Source: Pseudonocardia sp. DSM 110487
GTDB taxonomy: Bacteria; Actinomycetota; Actinomycetes; Mycobacteriales; Pseudonocardiaceae
Direction of reading: 5' to 3'
DNA length: 64,000 nt
NCBI RefSeq assembly: GCF_019468565.1
Contig: NZ_CP080521.1
Coordinates: forward strand, 5,270,001-5,334,000
Shown: positions 9,119 to 17,564 of the stretch, piece after piece
Layout of the letters: every line of letters begins with the position of its first letter
Position numbering within the stretch: position 1 is the first letter of the stretch
Translations under genes and position numbers: made by a program
Notes under the pieces: generated by a model
Database searches by the model: none
Told to the model about the DNA's origin: nothing
Seen by the model: only the letters and a program-made list of their open reading frames with translations

Positions 9119-11260
9119 GTGGCCGCCACCGAGGGTGCCCAGCGCACCGAGGACGAGGCGATCCTCCATCGCCTCGGCTACGCCCAAGTGCTGTACCGGG
9201 AGATGGGCGGGTTCTCGAACTTCGCCATCTCCTTCACGATCATCTCGATCCTGGCCGGCTGTCTGACCTCGTACTACCTCGCGTTCAACAACGGCGGCCC
9301 GATCGCCATCACCTGGGGCTGGCTCCTCGTCGGGGCCTTCTGCGTGCTCGTGTCCATGTCGATGGGCGAGATCGCCTCCTCGATGCCCACCGCGGGTGCG
9401 CTGTACTTCTGGGCTTCCAAGCTCGGTGGGCCGGCGTGGGGCTGGTTCACCGGCTGGTTCAACCTGATCGGCCAGATCGCCGTCACCGCCGCCATCCAGT
9501 ACGGCTCCGCCCTCTTCGCAACGGCGCTGCTCAACCTCTGGTTCCCGGACGCGATCGGCACCGACACAGGTACCGTCTTCATCACCCTGACGGTGATCGT
9601 CGCGCTTCAGCTCGGGCTGAACCTGCTCAACGTCAACGTCCTCGCCCTGCTGAACACGGTCTCCGCGTGGTGGCACATGGTTGGCGTCGTCGTGATCGTC
9701 GGCATCCTGATCGTCATCCCGGAGAACCACCAGTCGGCGGGCTTCGTGTTCGGCGAGGTGATCAACAACTCCGGGTTCTCCGACACGGGGATCATCTTCG
9801 TCTTCGGCCTCGGGCTGCTGATGGCGCAATACACGATCACCGGCTACGACGCCTCCGCGCACATGAGCGAGGAGACGCGGCAGGCGTCGCGCGCCTCCGC
9901 GCTCGGCATGGTGATGTCCGTCGTCGTGTCCGTGGTGTTCGGCTTCATCCTGCTCGTCGCGGTGACCTTCGCGGTGCCCGACGTTCAGGGCACCCTCGAC
10001 GCCGCGGGCAACGCCGTGATCTACATCTGGACGGAGTCCCTCGGCGAGACGTGGGCGGAGTTCCTGCTCCTCATCGCCGTGGTCGCGCAGCTGTTCTGCG
10101 GGACCGCGTCGGTGACGTCGGCCTCGCGGATGATGTTCGCGTTCTCCCGCGACCGGGCGGTGCCGTTCTCCACACTGTGGCGCAAGGTCGCGACCAACCG
10201 CGTGCCGGTCAACGCCGTCACCGCGATCTCCGTGCTCGCATGGGCCCTGATGATCCCCACGCTGGCCAACGGCGTGGTCGGCTACGCGGTCGGTACCTCG
10301 ATCGCCGTGATCGGCCTCTACATCGCATTCGCCCTGCCGATCATCCTGCGGATCAAGGCGGGCGACTCGTTCGAGCACGGCGCCTGGAGCCTCGGCAACC
10401 ACTACAAGTGGATCGCCCCCGTCTCCGTGGCGTGGATCGCGATCATCTGCATCCTGTTCCTGATGCCGCTCTCGCCCAAGGGCATTCCGGGCGCGGAGGA
10501 CTTCACATGGGAGTCGGTGAACTACGCCCCGATCACCGTGTTGGGCGCGCTCGTCCTGTTCGGCGGGTGGTACCTGCTCTCGGCCCGGAACTGGTTCACC
10601 GGCCCGGTCCGCGAGGCCGGAAGCGAGGAGGAGCTGCAGAACATCGAGAAGCAGCTCGACGCCGAGGCACACCGCCACACCGGCCCCGGTGCCGCCACGG
10701 CGGCCGCCGGCGCGGCGGCCACGACCACCGCGGTCGCGGTTGCCGAGAAGGCCGACGAGTCGGACACGGACTCGGACGAGGCCCCCGAGAAGGAGACGGG
10801 GACGGACGCCGAGGCGAAGGCCGACGAGATCGACGCGGCGGGCGAGGCCACGAGCGACGACGAATCTGCCCCCGAGCAGCAGCCGGAACCGGCCGAAGCC
10901 CCGGTCGCTGACACGGCCGAATCCGAGACGGCCGACACCGAGACCGCCGAGGAGGCCTCGGAGGAGCCGGAGAGCGCGGACGCAGCGGCCGCCGAGGCCC
11001 CCACCGGAGAAACCGCCGCCGAAGAGACAGCGACCGAAGAGGCGGCAACCGAGGCCGACAGCGGCGAGGAGGCCGCCGAGGAGCCGAAGGCCGACGACGA
11101 GACCACCGCCGAGACCACGGCGGAGGCGGAGGCAGAGGTGAAGGCCGAGGCCAACGGCAAGGCCGGCACCGACGCTGCCGACACCGAGGCCGAGGGCGCA
11201 GCTGCGGATGGCAAGGCTGCCACCAACGGCAAGGCCGACACCGAGGCCGAGATCAAGTAA
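9119..11260 (+). CDS. APC-family amino acid/amine permease with long acidic C-terminal tail
   Basis: A 713-residue protein. Residues 1 to about 490 form a normal APC permease with about 12 membrane helices; GGFSNFAISFTIISILAG is the first helix region and FVFGLGLLMAQYTITGYDASAHMSEETRQA the conserved mid-protein motif. It resembles the amino acid/choline transporter group. The GTG start is preceded by AGGAG at 9109-9113 with 5-nt spacing. The last 220 residues are very unusual for the family: a disordered stretch almost entirely of Ala, Glu, Thr, Asp and Lys. As the second cytosolic end it could act as a docking or regulatory tail. It probably imports the substrate for the flanking phosphotransferase and ligase. 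Confidence 0.9.
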   Translation: MAATEGAQRTEDEAILHRLGYAQVLYREMGGFSNFAISFTIISILAGCLTSYYLAFNNGGPIAITWGWLLVGAFCVLVSMSMGEIASSMPTAGALYFWASKLGGPAWGWFTGWFNLIGQIAVTAAIQYGSALFATALLNLWFPDAIGTDTGTVFITLTVIVALQLGLNLLNVNVLALLNTVSAWWHMVGVVVIVGILIVIPENHQSAGFVFGEVINNSGFSDTGIIFVFGLGLLMAQYTITGYDASAHMSEETRQASRASALGMVMSVVVSVVFGFILLVAVTFAVPDVQGTLDAAGNAVIYIWTESLGETWAEFLLLIAVVAQLFCGTASVTSASRMMFAFSRDRAVPFSTLWRKVATNRVPVNAVTAISVLAWALMIPTLANGVVGYAVGTSIAVIGLYIAFALPIILRIKAGDSFEHGAWSLGNHYKWIAPVSVAWIAIICILFLMPLSPKGIPGAEDFTWESVNYAPITVLGALVLFGGWYLLSARNWFTGPVREAGSEEELQNIEKQLDAEAHRHTGPGAATAAAGAAATTTAVAVAEKADESDTDSDEAPEKETGTDAEAKADEIDAAGEATSDDESAPEQQPEPAEAPVADTAESETADTETAEEASEEPESADAAAAEAPTGETAAEETATEEAATEADSGEEAAEEPKADDETTAETTAEAEAEVKAEANGKAGTDAADTEAEGAAADGKAATNGKADTEAEIK

Positions 11261-11288
11261 GCAGGGCGTAGGTCACGTCGCAACGCAC

Positions 11289-11398
11289 CGACGAACGGGA
11301 CCCTGATCCCACCGAGGTCTGCGCGCCGCGCGAAGCCTGCGCGCAGACCTCGGACGGGCATGGGGTCGGATAGGTTCCGACCAGGGTCCCGTTCGTCG
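11289..11398. repeat. Nested perfect inverted repeats (branched hairpin) between permease and ligase genes
   Basis: The outer arms are 17 bp and perfect (11289-11305 against 11382-11398, CGACGAACGGGACCCTG). Inside them is a second perfect 15-bp stem (CCGAGGTCTGCGCGC at 11312-11326 against 11339-11353, 12-nt loop) and a small GGTCGG/CCGACC stem (11364-11369 against 11377-11382, sharing one base with the outer arm). The RNA could fold as a multi-branched structure. There is no U-tract, so a classical terminator is not obvious. It may be a processing or attenuation element, or a mobile palindrome. Confidence 0.75.
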
Positions 11399-11429
11399 TG
11401 ATCGGCCCGTACCCGGAAGGACTCTCCCC

Positions 11430-12788
11430 ATGGCCCGTCCCGGCATGCTCACCGTCGAGCAGCTGCGCACGTCCGTCGAGGACGGCGCGATCGACACGGT
11501 CCTCGTCGGGTTCACCGACATGCAGGGCCGCCTGCAGGGCAAGCGGTGCGCCGCGCGGTACTTCCTCGACGAGGTCGTGCCGCACGCCGCCGAGGCGTGC
11601 AACTACCTGCTCGCGGTCGACGTCGAGATGAACACCGTCGACGGCTACGCGATGTCGAGCTGGGAGCGCGGCTACGGCGACTTCGTGCTGGTGCCCGACA
11701 TGAGCACCCTGCGTCTCGTGCCGTGGCACGAGGCCACCGCGCTCGTGCTGTGCGACGTGCAGTGGACCGACGGCACGCCGGTGGTCGCGTCCCCGCGGCA
11801 GATCCTGCGCGCTCAGCTGGACCGGCTCGCGGCGCACGGGCTCGCCGCCGACGTGGGTACCGAGCTGGAGTTCATGCTGTTCGCCGACTCGTTCGACACG
11901 GCGTGGCGCAAGGCCTATCACGGCCTGGAGCCGGCCAACCTCTACAACGTCGACTACTCGATGCTCGGCACCGCACGGGTGGAGCCGATCCTGCGGAGCA
12001 TCCGCAACGGCATGGCGGGCGCTGGCATGGTGGTCGAGTCCGCGAAGGGCGAGTGCAACCTCGGCCAGCACGAGATCGCGTTCCGCTACGCCGACGCGCT
12101 CACCACCTGCGACAACCACTCGATCTACAAGACGGGCGCCAAGGAGATCGCCGACCAGGCCGGCATGGCGCTGACCTTCATGGCGAAGTACGACCAGCGC
12201 GAGGGCAACTCCTGCCACATCCACATCTCCCTGCGCGGCGAGGACGGCCCGGTGTCGGCGGGCGACGGCGAGCACGGGTTCTCCCCGCTGTTCGCGCGGT
12301 TCGTCGCCGGGCAGCAGGCCTGCCTGCGCGAACTCACGTACCTCTTCGCCCCGAACATCAACTCCTACAAGCGCTACGCCGAGGGCAGCTTCGCGCCCAC
12401 GGCCATCGAATGGGGCCTCGACAACCGGACGTGCTCGCTGCGGGTGGTCGGGCACGGCCCGTCGCTGCGGGTGGAGAACCGGGTGCCAGGGGGCGACGTG
12501 AACCCCTACCTCGCGGTGGCCGCGCTGATCGCGGCCGGTCTGCACGGCATCGAGAACGAGCTGCCGCTCTCGCCGCCGTTCGCGGGCAACGCCTACCAGT
12601 CGAGCGGTTCCCGGGTGCCGACGACGCTGCGTGATGCGGCCGAGCTGTTCGCCGGGTCCAAGGTCGCAGAGGCGGCGTTCGGCACCGAGGTGGTGGAGCA
12701 CTACACCAACGCGGCACGCATCGAGCTGGCCGCCTTCGATGCGGCGGTCACCGACTGGGAGCGCAGGCGTGGGTTCGAACGGCTCTGA
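11430..12788 (+). CDS. Glutamine-synthetase-family ligase (gamma-glutamyl amine ligase type)
   Basis: A 452-residue protein of the GlnA superfamily. Family signatures include VGFTDMQGRLQGKR near the N-terminus, GTELEFMLF (metal-binding Glu), ESAKGECNLGQHEIAF, GNSCHIHISL (His motif) and SYKRYAEGSFAPTAIEWGLDNRT. It is more like GlnA3/GlnA4/PuuA-type enzymes, which join glutamate to polyamines or ethanolamine, than true GlnA. This fits the next gene, a class-C26 gamma-glutamyl hydrolase. The ATG start is preceded by GGAAGGA. Function as a gamma-glutamyl-amine synthetase is inferred from family and neighbours, and the amine is unknown. Confidence 0.85.
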   Translation: MARPGMLTVEQLRTSVEDGAIDTVLVGFTDMQGRLQGKRCAARYFLDEVVPHAAEACNYLLAVDVEMNTVDGYAMSSWERGYGDFVLVPDMSTLRLVPWHEATALVLCDVQWTDGTPVVASPRQILRAQLDRLAAHGLAADVGTELEFMLFADSFDTAWRKAYHGLEPANLYNVDYSMLGTARVEPILRSIRNGMAGAGMVVESAKGECNLGQHEIAFRYADALTTCDNHSIYKTGAKEIADQAGMALTFMAKYDQREGNSCHIHISLRGEDGPVSAGDGEHGFSPLFARFVAGQQACLRELTYLFAPNINSYKRYAEGSFAPTAIEWGLDNRTCSLRVVGHGPSLRVENRVPGGDVNPYLAVAALIAAGLHGIENELPLSPPFAGNAYQSSGSRVPTTLRDAAELFAGSKVAEAAFGTEVVEHYTNAARIELAAFDAAVTDWERRRGFERL

Positions 12789-13497
12789 GCCGATTGCTGG
12801 GCCGCGCCCCGTCATCGGGGTCACCGCGTACGGGGAGCACACCCGCTACGGGGTCTGGGACCACGCGGCCGTGCTGCTCCCCCGCACCTACCCGGACGTC
12901 GTGATCGCCGCCGGCGGGGTGCCGGTGCTGCTCCCGCCGGTCGCGGAGTCGGCCGCGGCCGTCGACCGCCTCGACGCCGTCGTGCTCGCGGGCGGCCCGG
13001 ACGTCGGCCCCGACCGCTACGGCGCCACCCCACACCCCCGCACGGGGCAGCCGCATCCCGAGCGGGACGCGGCCGAGCTCGCCGTGCTCCACCGCGCCCT
13101 CGAACGCGGGATCCCGGTGCTCGGTGTGTGCCGGGGCGCGCAGGTCCTCAACGTCGGGCTCGGCGGCACCCTGGTCCAGCACGTGCCCGACGCGGTGGGG
13201 CACACCGGGCACAACCCCTCCCCCGGCGTCTTCGGCACCATCGACGTGGCGTTGGAGGCGGGCAGCCGGGTCGGTGCCGCCCTCGGCCGGCAGACCGCCG
13301 TGCGGTGTCACCACCACCAGGCCCTCGACCGCCTGGCGGACGGCCTCGTGGTAACCGGCCGAGCCACCGACGGCCTCGTGGAGGCCGTCGAGCTCGCCGA
13401 CGCCCCGTTCGTTGTCGGCGTCCAGTGGCACCCGGAGGAGGACGCCACCGACGTCCGGTTGATGGCCGCACTGGTCACCGCGGCCGCAGCGGTCTAG
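12769..13497 (+). CDS. Class C26 gamma-glutamyl hydrolase (PuuD-like)
   Basis: A 242-residue glutamine-amidotransferase-fold hydrolase that cuts gamma-glutamyl bonds. The nucleophile is Cys in GVCRGAQVLNVGLGGTL (about residue 124) and the His/Glu partners are in VGVQWHPEEDA. It starts with IGVTAYGEHTRYGVWDHAAVLLP, typical of gamma-glutamyl-GABA hydrolases. The GTG at 12769 is chosen because GGGAG lies 8 nt upstream and the protein then begins shortly before the conserved domain; this makes a 20-bp overlap with the ligase gene, implying coupling. It would release the oxidised product from the gamma-glutamylated intermediate made by the upstream ligase. Confidence 0.87.
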   Translation: MGSNGSEPIAGPRPVIGVTAYGEHTRYGVWDHAAVLLPRTYPDVVIAAGGVPVLLPPVAESAAAVDRLDAVVLAGGPDVGPDRYGATPHPRTGQPHPERDAAELAVLHRALERGIPVLGVCRGAQVLNVGLGGTLVQHVPDAVGHTGHNPSPGVFGTIDVALEAGSRVGAALGRQTAVRCHHHQALDRLADGLVVTGRATDGLVEAVELADAPFVVGVQWHPEEDATDVRLMAALVTAAAAV

Positions 13498-13501
13498 ACC
13501 G
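13490..13501. promoter_or_regulatory. Second copy of the CGGTCTAGACCG palindrome
   Basis: A perfect 12-bp palindrome that includes the TAG stop codon of the hydrolase gene and lies 20 bp upstream of the SDR start. It is identical to the core of the palindrome at 8119-8134. Two exact copies of a 12-mer in one 8.6-kb metabolic cluster suggest a shared repressor site. Confidence 0.5.
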
Positions 13502-13521
13502 GGCGATCTAGGCTCGCGGGC

Positions 13522-14289
13522 ATGACGGAACGGTTCTCCGGCCGCACCGCGGTCGTGACGGGTGGCGGCAGCGGCATCGGGCTGGCCACGGTGCGCCGGC
13601 TGGCCTCCGAGGGAGCGCGCGTGGTGGTCGCCGACATCGACCCAGGCCCCGGCAAGACCGCCGCCGACGAGGTGGGCGGGCTCTTCGTGCAGACGGACGT
13701 CACCTCGGAGACACAGGTCGAGGCGCTGTTCTCCGCCGCGGTCGACACCTACGGCAGCGTGGACGTCGCGTTCAACAACGCCGGGATCTCCCCGCCGGAG
13801 GACGACTCCATCCTCGAGACCGGCCTCGACGCGTGGCGCCGGGTGCAGGAGGTCAACCTCACCTCGGTGTTCCTGTGCTGCAAGGCCGTGATCCCGCACA
13901 TGCAGCGCCAGGGCGGGGGCGCGATCGTCAACACCGCGTCGTTCGTGGCGGTGATGGGCGCCGCGACCTCCCAGATCTCCTACACCGCCTCCAAGGGCGG
14001 GGTGCTCGCGATGACCCGGGAGCTGGGCGTGCAGTTCGCCCGCGAGGGCATCCGGGTCAACGCGCTGTGCCCCGGGCCGGTCGACACCCCGCTCCTGCAG
14101 GACCTGTTCGCCACCGACCCCGAGCGCGCCCAGCGCCGCCTGGTGCACATCCCGATGGGCCGCTTCGCCAGGGCCGAGGAGATCGCCTCCACGGTCGCGT
14201 TCCTCGCGAGCGACGACGCCAGCTTCATCACCGCCTCCACCTTCCTCGTGGACGGTGGCATCTCGGGGGCGTACGTGACGCCCTTGTAG
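13522..14289 (+). CDS. Short-chain dehydrogenase/reductase (SDR)
   Basis: A 255-residue classical SDR. The cofactor motif is TGGGSGIG at residues 12-19, NNAG near 91, and the catalytic Tyr-Lys pair is YTASKGG. VVADID after the second strand has an acidic residue, which favours NAD over NADP. The ATG start comes 25 bp after the hydrolase stop, and the candidate operator lies between them. As the last gene of the amine cluster it could oxidise an alcohol or aldehyde intermediate, but the substrate is unknown. Confidence 0.88.
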   Translation: MTERFSGRTAVVTGGGSGIGLATVRRLASEGARVVVADIDPGPGKTAADEVGGLFVQTDVTSETQVEALFSAAVDTYGSVDVAFNNAGISPPEDDSILETGLDAWRRVQEVNLTSVFLCCKAVIPHMQRQGGGAIVNTASFVAVMGAATSQISYTASKGGVLAMTRELGVQFAREGIRVNALCPGPVDTPLLQDLFATDPERAQRRLVHIPMGRFARAEEIASTVAFLASDDASFITASTFLVDGGISGAYVTPL

Positions 14290-14379
14290 ATCGCGGATCG
14301 AGACCAGGGCGGGGCTGGATCTTCGCCTCGAAGCACGGTTGCAGCAGGGAGTACGGCAATCCCCCGCGACGGCGGCCAT

Positions 14380-14441
14380 GATCATTTCGAGATGCGCCCC
14401 ACCGTCCCCGCGGAGGCCGTGGTGCGCATCTCGGAATGATC
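14380..14441. terminator. 18-bp stem-loop downstream of the SDR gene
   Basis: GATCATTTCGAGATGCGC (14380-14397) pairs with GCGCATCTCGGAATGATC (14424-14441) with one G-U-type mismatch and a 26-nt loop. It lies about 90 bp after the SDR stop in the 487-bp gap 14290-14776, which holds no gene I can support. It could stop transcription of the amine cluster, although no U-run follows. Confidence 0.45.
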
Positions 14442-14650
14442 TGCGCCGCTCACACACCCGTACTCGGCCCACGCAGCCCATCGATGGGTCGCGTGACACG
14501 ACACGGGGTGCGCCGGCCGACACCGGGTGGGCGAGGGCATCACCGGCCGCGTGAGACCGACCTCCTGGCGGCGGGCGCGTGGGCCGAACAGGGATGCCCC
14601 AAGCACTGAACCCGGTACGGACGGCACGGGGAGATCGTGAGACGCGTCGT

Positions 14651-14780
14651 GGCGGCGCCGCGCGCCCAGAAGGGCAGGCCCCGGTCTACCCCCCGATGCA
14701 CGCCCCGCACCATGCGCGGCGTCGCCAGGAGGCCGGTTCAGGCCCAGGACACCAACCACCGAAAGACACCAGTCACCTAG
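14651..14780. repeat. Dispersed structured repeat family B, copy 1 (with conserved tail)
   Basis: The core 14651-14734 shares GGCGGCGCCGCGCGCCC, GGGCAGGCC and GCACCATGCGCGGCG with the copies at 51564, 58594 and 58922. The tail GAAAGACACCAGTCACCTAG (14761-14780) matches 59153-59172 at 19 of 20 positions, and in both places the tail contains the TAG stop codon of the adjacent minus-strand gene. The element therefore sits exactly at the 3' end of that gene. Confidence 0.7.
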
Positions 14781-15154
14781 ACGTCCAGCCGGGCTACCAG
14801 CGACCGTGGCGCCACCTGCCGGTAGGCGTCGAGGATGATCTCGCCGACCTCCTCCCAGTCCGGCTCGCGATCGAGCCGCATCCCCACCCAGTCGCGCCCG
14901 CCGAAGCGCGGCGCGAAGAAGCGGTCCGGCGCCGCGGCCACCAGCTCCTGCCGCGCCCCTGGCGGTGCCGCCGCCCAGATCGCGACGTGCGGCAGGGCGA
15001 GCCGGGGGTGCTCGTCCGGGTCGACGAACTTCACGAACGACCGCCGGCCGCGCACGAACCAGGTGGGCCCTCCGTGCGTGAGTCCCTCGGTCACCTCCGG
15101 CAGGGCCAGGCACCGCATGCGCACCTCGGCCAGCAGGATCGACGCGTCAGGCAC
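14777..15154 (-). CDS. MmcQ/YjbR-family protein
   Basis: A 125-residue protein of the MmcQ/YjbR (double-wing DNA-binding-like) family. Typical features are LPEVTEGLTHGGPTWFVRGRRSFVKFVD at about residues 18-46, then GRDWVGMRLDREPDWEEVGEIILDAYRQVAPRSL at the end. The molecular role of the family is not established. The GTG start (15154) overlaps the end of the HelD-like gene by 8 bp, so the two form an operon. Its stop codon lies inside the conserved tail of repeat family B. Confidence 0.82.
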   Translation of the reverse strand: MPDASILLAEVRMRCLALPEVTEGLTHGGPTWFVRGRRSFVKFVDPDEHPRLALPHVAIWAAAPPGARQELVAAAPDRFFAPRFGGRDWVGMRLDREPDWEEVGEIILDAYRQVAPRSLVARLDV

Positions 15155-17501
15155 CGTCCCGCAGCTTGTGCAACATCGGCGGCAGGGGTTCGGCGTGCAC
15201 CACCGCGAGCCGCTGGGTGGCGCGGGTGAGGGCGACGTAGAGATCGCCCTGCCCGCGCGGCGACTCGGCGAGCAGCTCCACGGGCTCGACGACGACCACG
15301 GCGTCGAACTCCAGCCCCTTCGCCGCCGAGACCGGCAGCACCACCACGGGAGCGGTGAGGTCCACATCCGTGCCGTCCGGGGCGTCGGCACCGAGCAGCC
15401 GAGCCCGCAGCCCGTCCAGCCGGCCAGTGGGCACGAGGACGGCGGTACGGCCGTCGCCGACCGCGCCTGCCTCCTCGGCGAGCACCTTCGCCACGGTGTC
15501 GTCCAGCTGGCTCCCGTTGGCATGTACCGCGCGCGGCGGCACGCCGGTGCTGCGGACCGACCGCGGCGGGGCGAGGCCCGGCTCGATCTCGGCGAGCACG
15601 TCGTCGGCGACGGTGGCGATCTCGGCCGGGGTGCGGTAGTTCACGGTGAGCTGTTCCAGCCGCCAGCGGCGTTCCACGAACGGCGCGAGCACCTCGTCCC
15701 ACGAGCGCGCGCCCGCGCGGTCGCCGGTCTGCGCGATGTCGCCCACGATCGTCATCGACCGGCTCGGGCAACGGCGCATCACCAGCCGCCACGCCATCGG
15801 CGAGAGCTCCTGGGCCTCGTCGACGATCACGTGGCCGTAGGTCCACTCGCGGTCGGCGGCCGCCCGCTCGGCGGTGGAGTCGTAGCGGCGCAGCGCCTGC
15901 CGCTCGGCGAGCCGGTCGGCGTCGATGACGTCGGTGGCGCGCAGCAGCTCGGGGTCGAGGTCCTCCTCCAGGTCCAGCACGTCGAGCACGCCCTGCGCGT
16001 AGAGCACCTCCTCGCGCAGCGCGGCGGCCTCGCGGGCGGCCGCCTCCGAGCCGTCGTCACCGAGCAGTTCAGCGGCCTCGTCGAGCAGCGGGACGTCGGC
16101 GGGGGTCCAGCGCAGCTCGGGCGGCACGTCGTCGGCGGGCGCGGGGCGGTGGAGCAGCTCGCGGTCGGCCGCCGGGATCCTGCGCGCCACCGAGTTCAGC
16201 CGCTTGCGGTCGGCGAACAGGTCGGTGAGCAGCTGCTCGGCCGACAGCGTCGGCCACAGTGCGTCCAGCTCGCGGCCGAGCTCGCGGCTCTCGGCGAGCT
16301 CGTCACGGATGTCGGCCAGGTCGCCCGCGTCGAGCAGGTCGCGCCGGCCGGGGCTCGTCAAGGTGTGCGCCACCTGCTCGGCGAGCAGCCGCAGTGCCTC
16401 CTTGCGGAAGATCCGCCTGCCTTCGTTGTGCGGCTTGCGGGAGCGGCGCGCGCGGGTGCGGGCGGCGTGGGCGACCTCGCGGTCGAGCCGCACCGGCTGC
16501 CCTTCCACCACGAGCTCGACCGGCCGGCGCGGCACCTGCTGGCGGTCGCGGACCGCGGCCGCGATCACCGCCGCCATGTCTGCCCGCCCCTTCACGGCCG
16601 CCGTGACCGGCGGCTCGGCGCGCCGCGCGTCGAGGCCAGGGTGCAGCTGCCCCACCGTGCCGAGGACCACGCTCGTCTCACCGAGTGAGGGCAGCACCTG
16701 GCCGATGTAGGACAGGAACGTGGGGTTGGGCCCGACCACGAGCACGCCGCGACGGGCGAGACGGTCCCGGTGGGTGTAGAGCAGGTAGGCGGCCCGGTGC
16801 AGGGCCACCGCGGTCTTGCCGGTGCCCGGCCCGCCCTGCACCACCAGCACCCCGGAGGGTTTCGACCGGATGATCGCGTCCTGCTCGGACTGGATGGTGG
16901 CCACGATGTCGGCCATCCGGCCGGTGCGGCGGGCATCGACGGCGGCGAGGAGGGCGGCCTCGCTGGTGAGGCCGCTGGACTGGGATGCGGCGGTGGCGTC
17001 GTCGAGGTCCAGCACCTCGTCGTCGACGGCGATGACGTCGCGACGGCGGGTGCGCAGGTGCCGCCTGCGCCGGATGCTCTCCGGCGACGCGGCGGTGGCC
17101 GTGTAGAACGGCCGGGCCGCAGGTGCCCGCCAGTCCATCAGGAGCGGCTCGTACTCGTTGTCCTCGTCCAGCAGGCCCAGGCGCCCGATGTAGCGGCGCT
17201 CCCCGTCCTCGACGTCGAGGCGGCCGAAGGCGAGGCCGTGCTCGGCGGCGCGCAGCGCCGCGAGGCGATCGGTGTACATGGCGGCAGCGGCGTCGCGCTC
17301 GGAGAGCGCCTGCGGGGTGCCCACCGTCTCGTCGTGCAGCACGTCCGAGAGCCTGCGGGCGGTTTCGGCCCGTCGCGCGTCGAGGCGCTCGTACAGCATG
17401 TGGACGTAGGTCCGCTCGTACTCGATCCCGTCGTCGAACCGGCCTGGGAGCTGGTTCGGGATGCGGGCGTCCGACACCGCGGGGGACGTGCTGTTCGACA
17501 C
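15147..17501 (-). CDS. HelD/HelR-type RNA polymerase-recycling ATPase (UvrD/PcrA-like)
   Basis: A 784-residue superfamily-1 ATPase lacking some normal UvrD parts. The Walker A is GGPGTGKTAVALHRAAYLLYTHR near residue 222, the Walker B HVIVDEAQELSPMAWRLVMRRCP, and the C-terminal motifs include LTVNYRTPAEIA and GLEFDAVVVVEP, ending in LYVALTRATQRLAVVH. The N-terminal coiled part (EYERTYVHMLYERLDARRAETARRL) is that of HelD proteins, which enter the RNA polymerase channels to free stalled enzyme. Some actinobacterial members give rifamycin tolerance. GTG 17501 is chosen with GAAGG 10 nt upstream; an in-frame start 40 codons earlier is possible but adds unlike sequence. The gene diverges from the sigma gene. 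Confidence 0.88.
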   Translation of the reverse strand: MSNSTSPAVSDARIPNQLPGRFDDGIEYERTYVHMLYERLDARRAETARRLSDVLHDETVGTPQALSERDAAAAMYTDRLAALRAAEHGLAFGRLDVEDGERRYIGRLGLLDEDNEYEPLLMDWRAPAARPFYTATAASPESIRRRRHLRTRRRDVIAVDDEVLDLDDATAASQSSGLTSEAALLAAVDARRTGRMADIVATIQSEQDAIIRSKPSGVLVVQGGPGTGKTAVALHRAAYLLYTHRDRLARRGVLVVGPNPTFLSYIGQVLPSLGETSVVLGTVGQLHPGLDARRAEPPVTAAVKGRADMAAVIAAAVRDRQQVPRRPVELVVEGQPVRLDREVAHAARTRARRSRKPHNEGRRIFRKEALRLLAEQVAHTLTSPGRRDLLDAGDLADIRDELAESRELGRELDALWPTLSAEQLLTDLFADRKRLNSVARRIPAADRELLHRPAPADDVPPELRWTPADVPLLDEAAELLGDDGSEAAAREAAALREEVLYAQGVLDVLDLEEDLDPELLRATDVIDADRLAERQALRRYDSTAERAAADREWTYGHVIVDEAQELSPMAWRLVMRRCPSRSMTIVGDIAQTGDRAGARSWDEVLAPFVERRWRLEQLTVNYRTPAEIATVADDVLAEIEPGLAPPRSVRSTGVPPRAVHANGSQLDDTVAKVLAEEAGAVGDGRTAVLVPTGRLDGLRARLLGADAPDGTDVDLTAPVVVLPVSAAKGLEFDAVVVVEPVELLAESPRGQGDLYVALTRATQRLAVVHAEPLPPMLHKLRDGA

Positions 17502-17564
17502 CGGCAGATCACCTTCGCGGGCGTGACGTTCGACAGGGCGACTTATGAACGTACCAGCGACCGG

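Noticed and set aside
10522..11361. Ser/Ala-rich minus-strand frame opposite the permease tail
   Set aside because: It is the antisense of a low-complexity GC-rich tail and has no domain or start signal.
11261..11429. Glutamine riboswitch ahead of the GS-like gene
   Set aside because: The stems are long and perfect and do not resemble the short glutamine aptamer; no such riboswitch is expected in this group.
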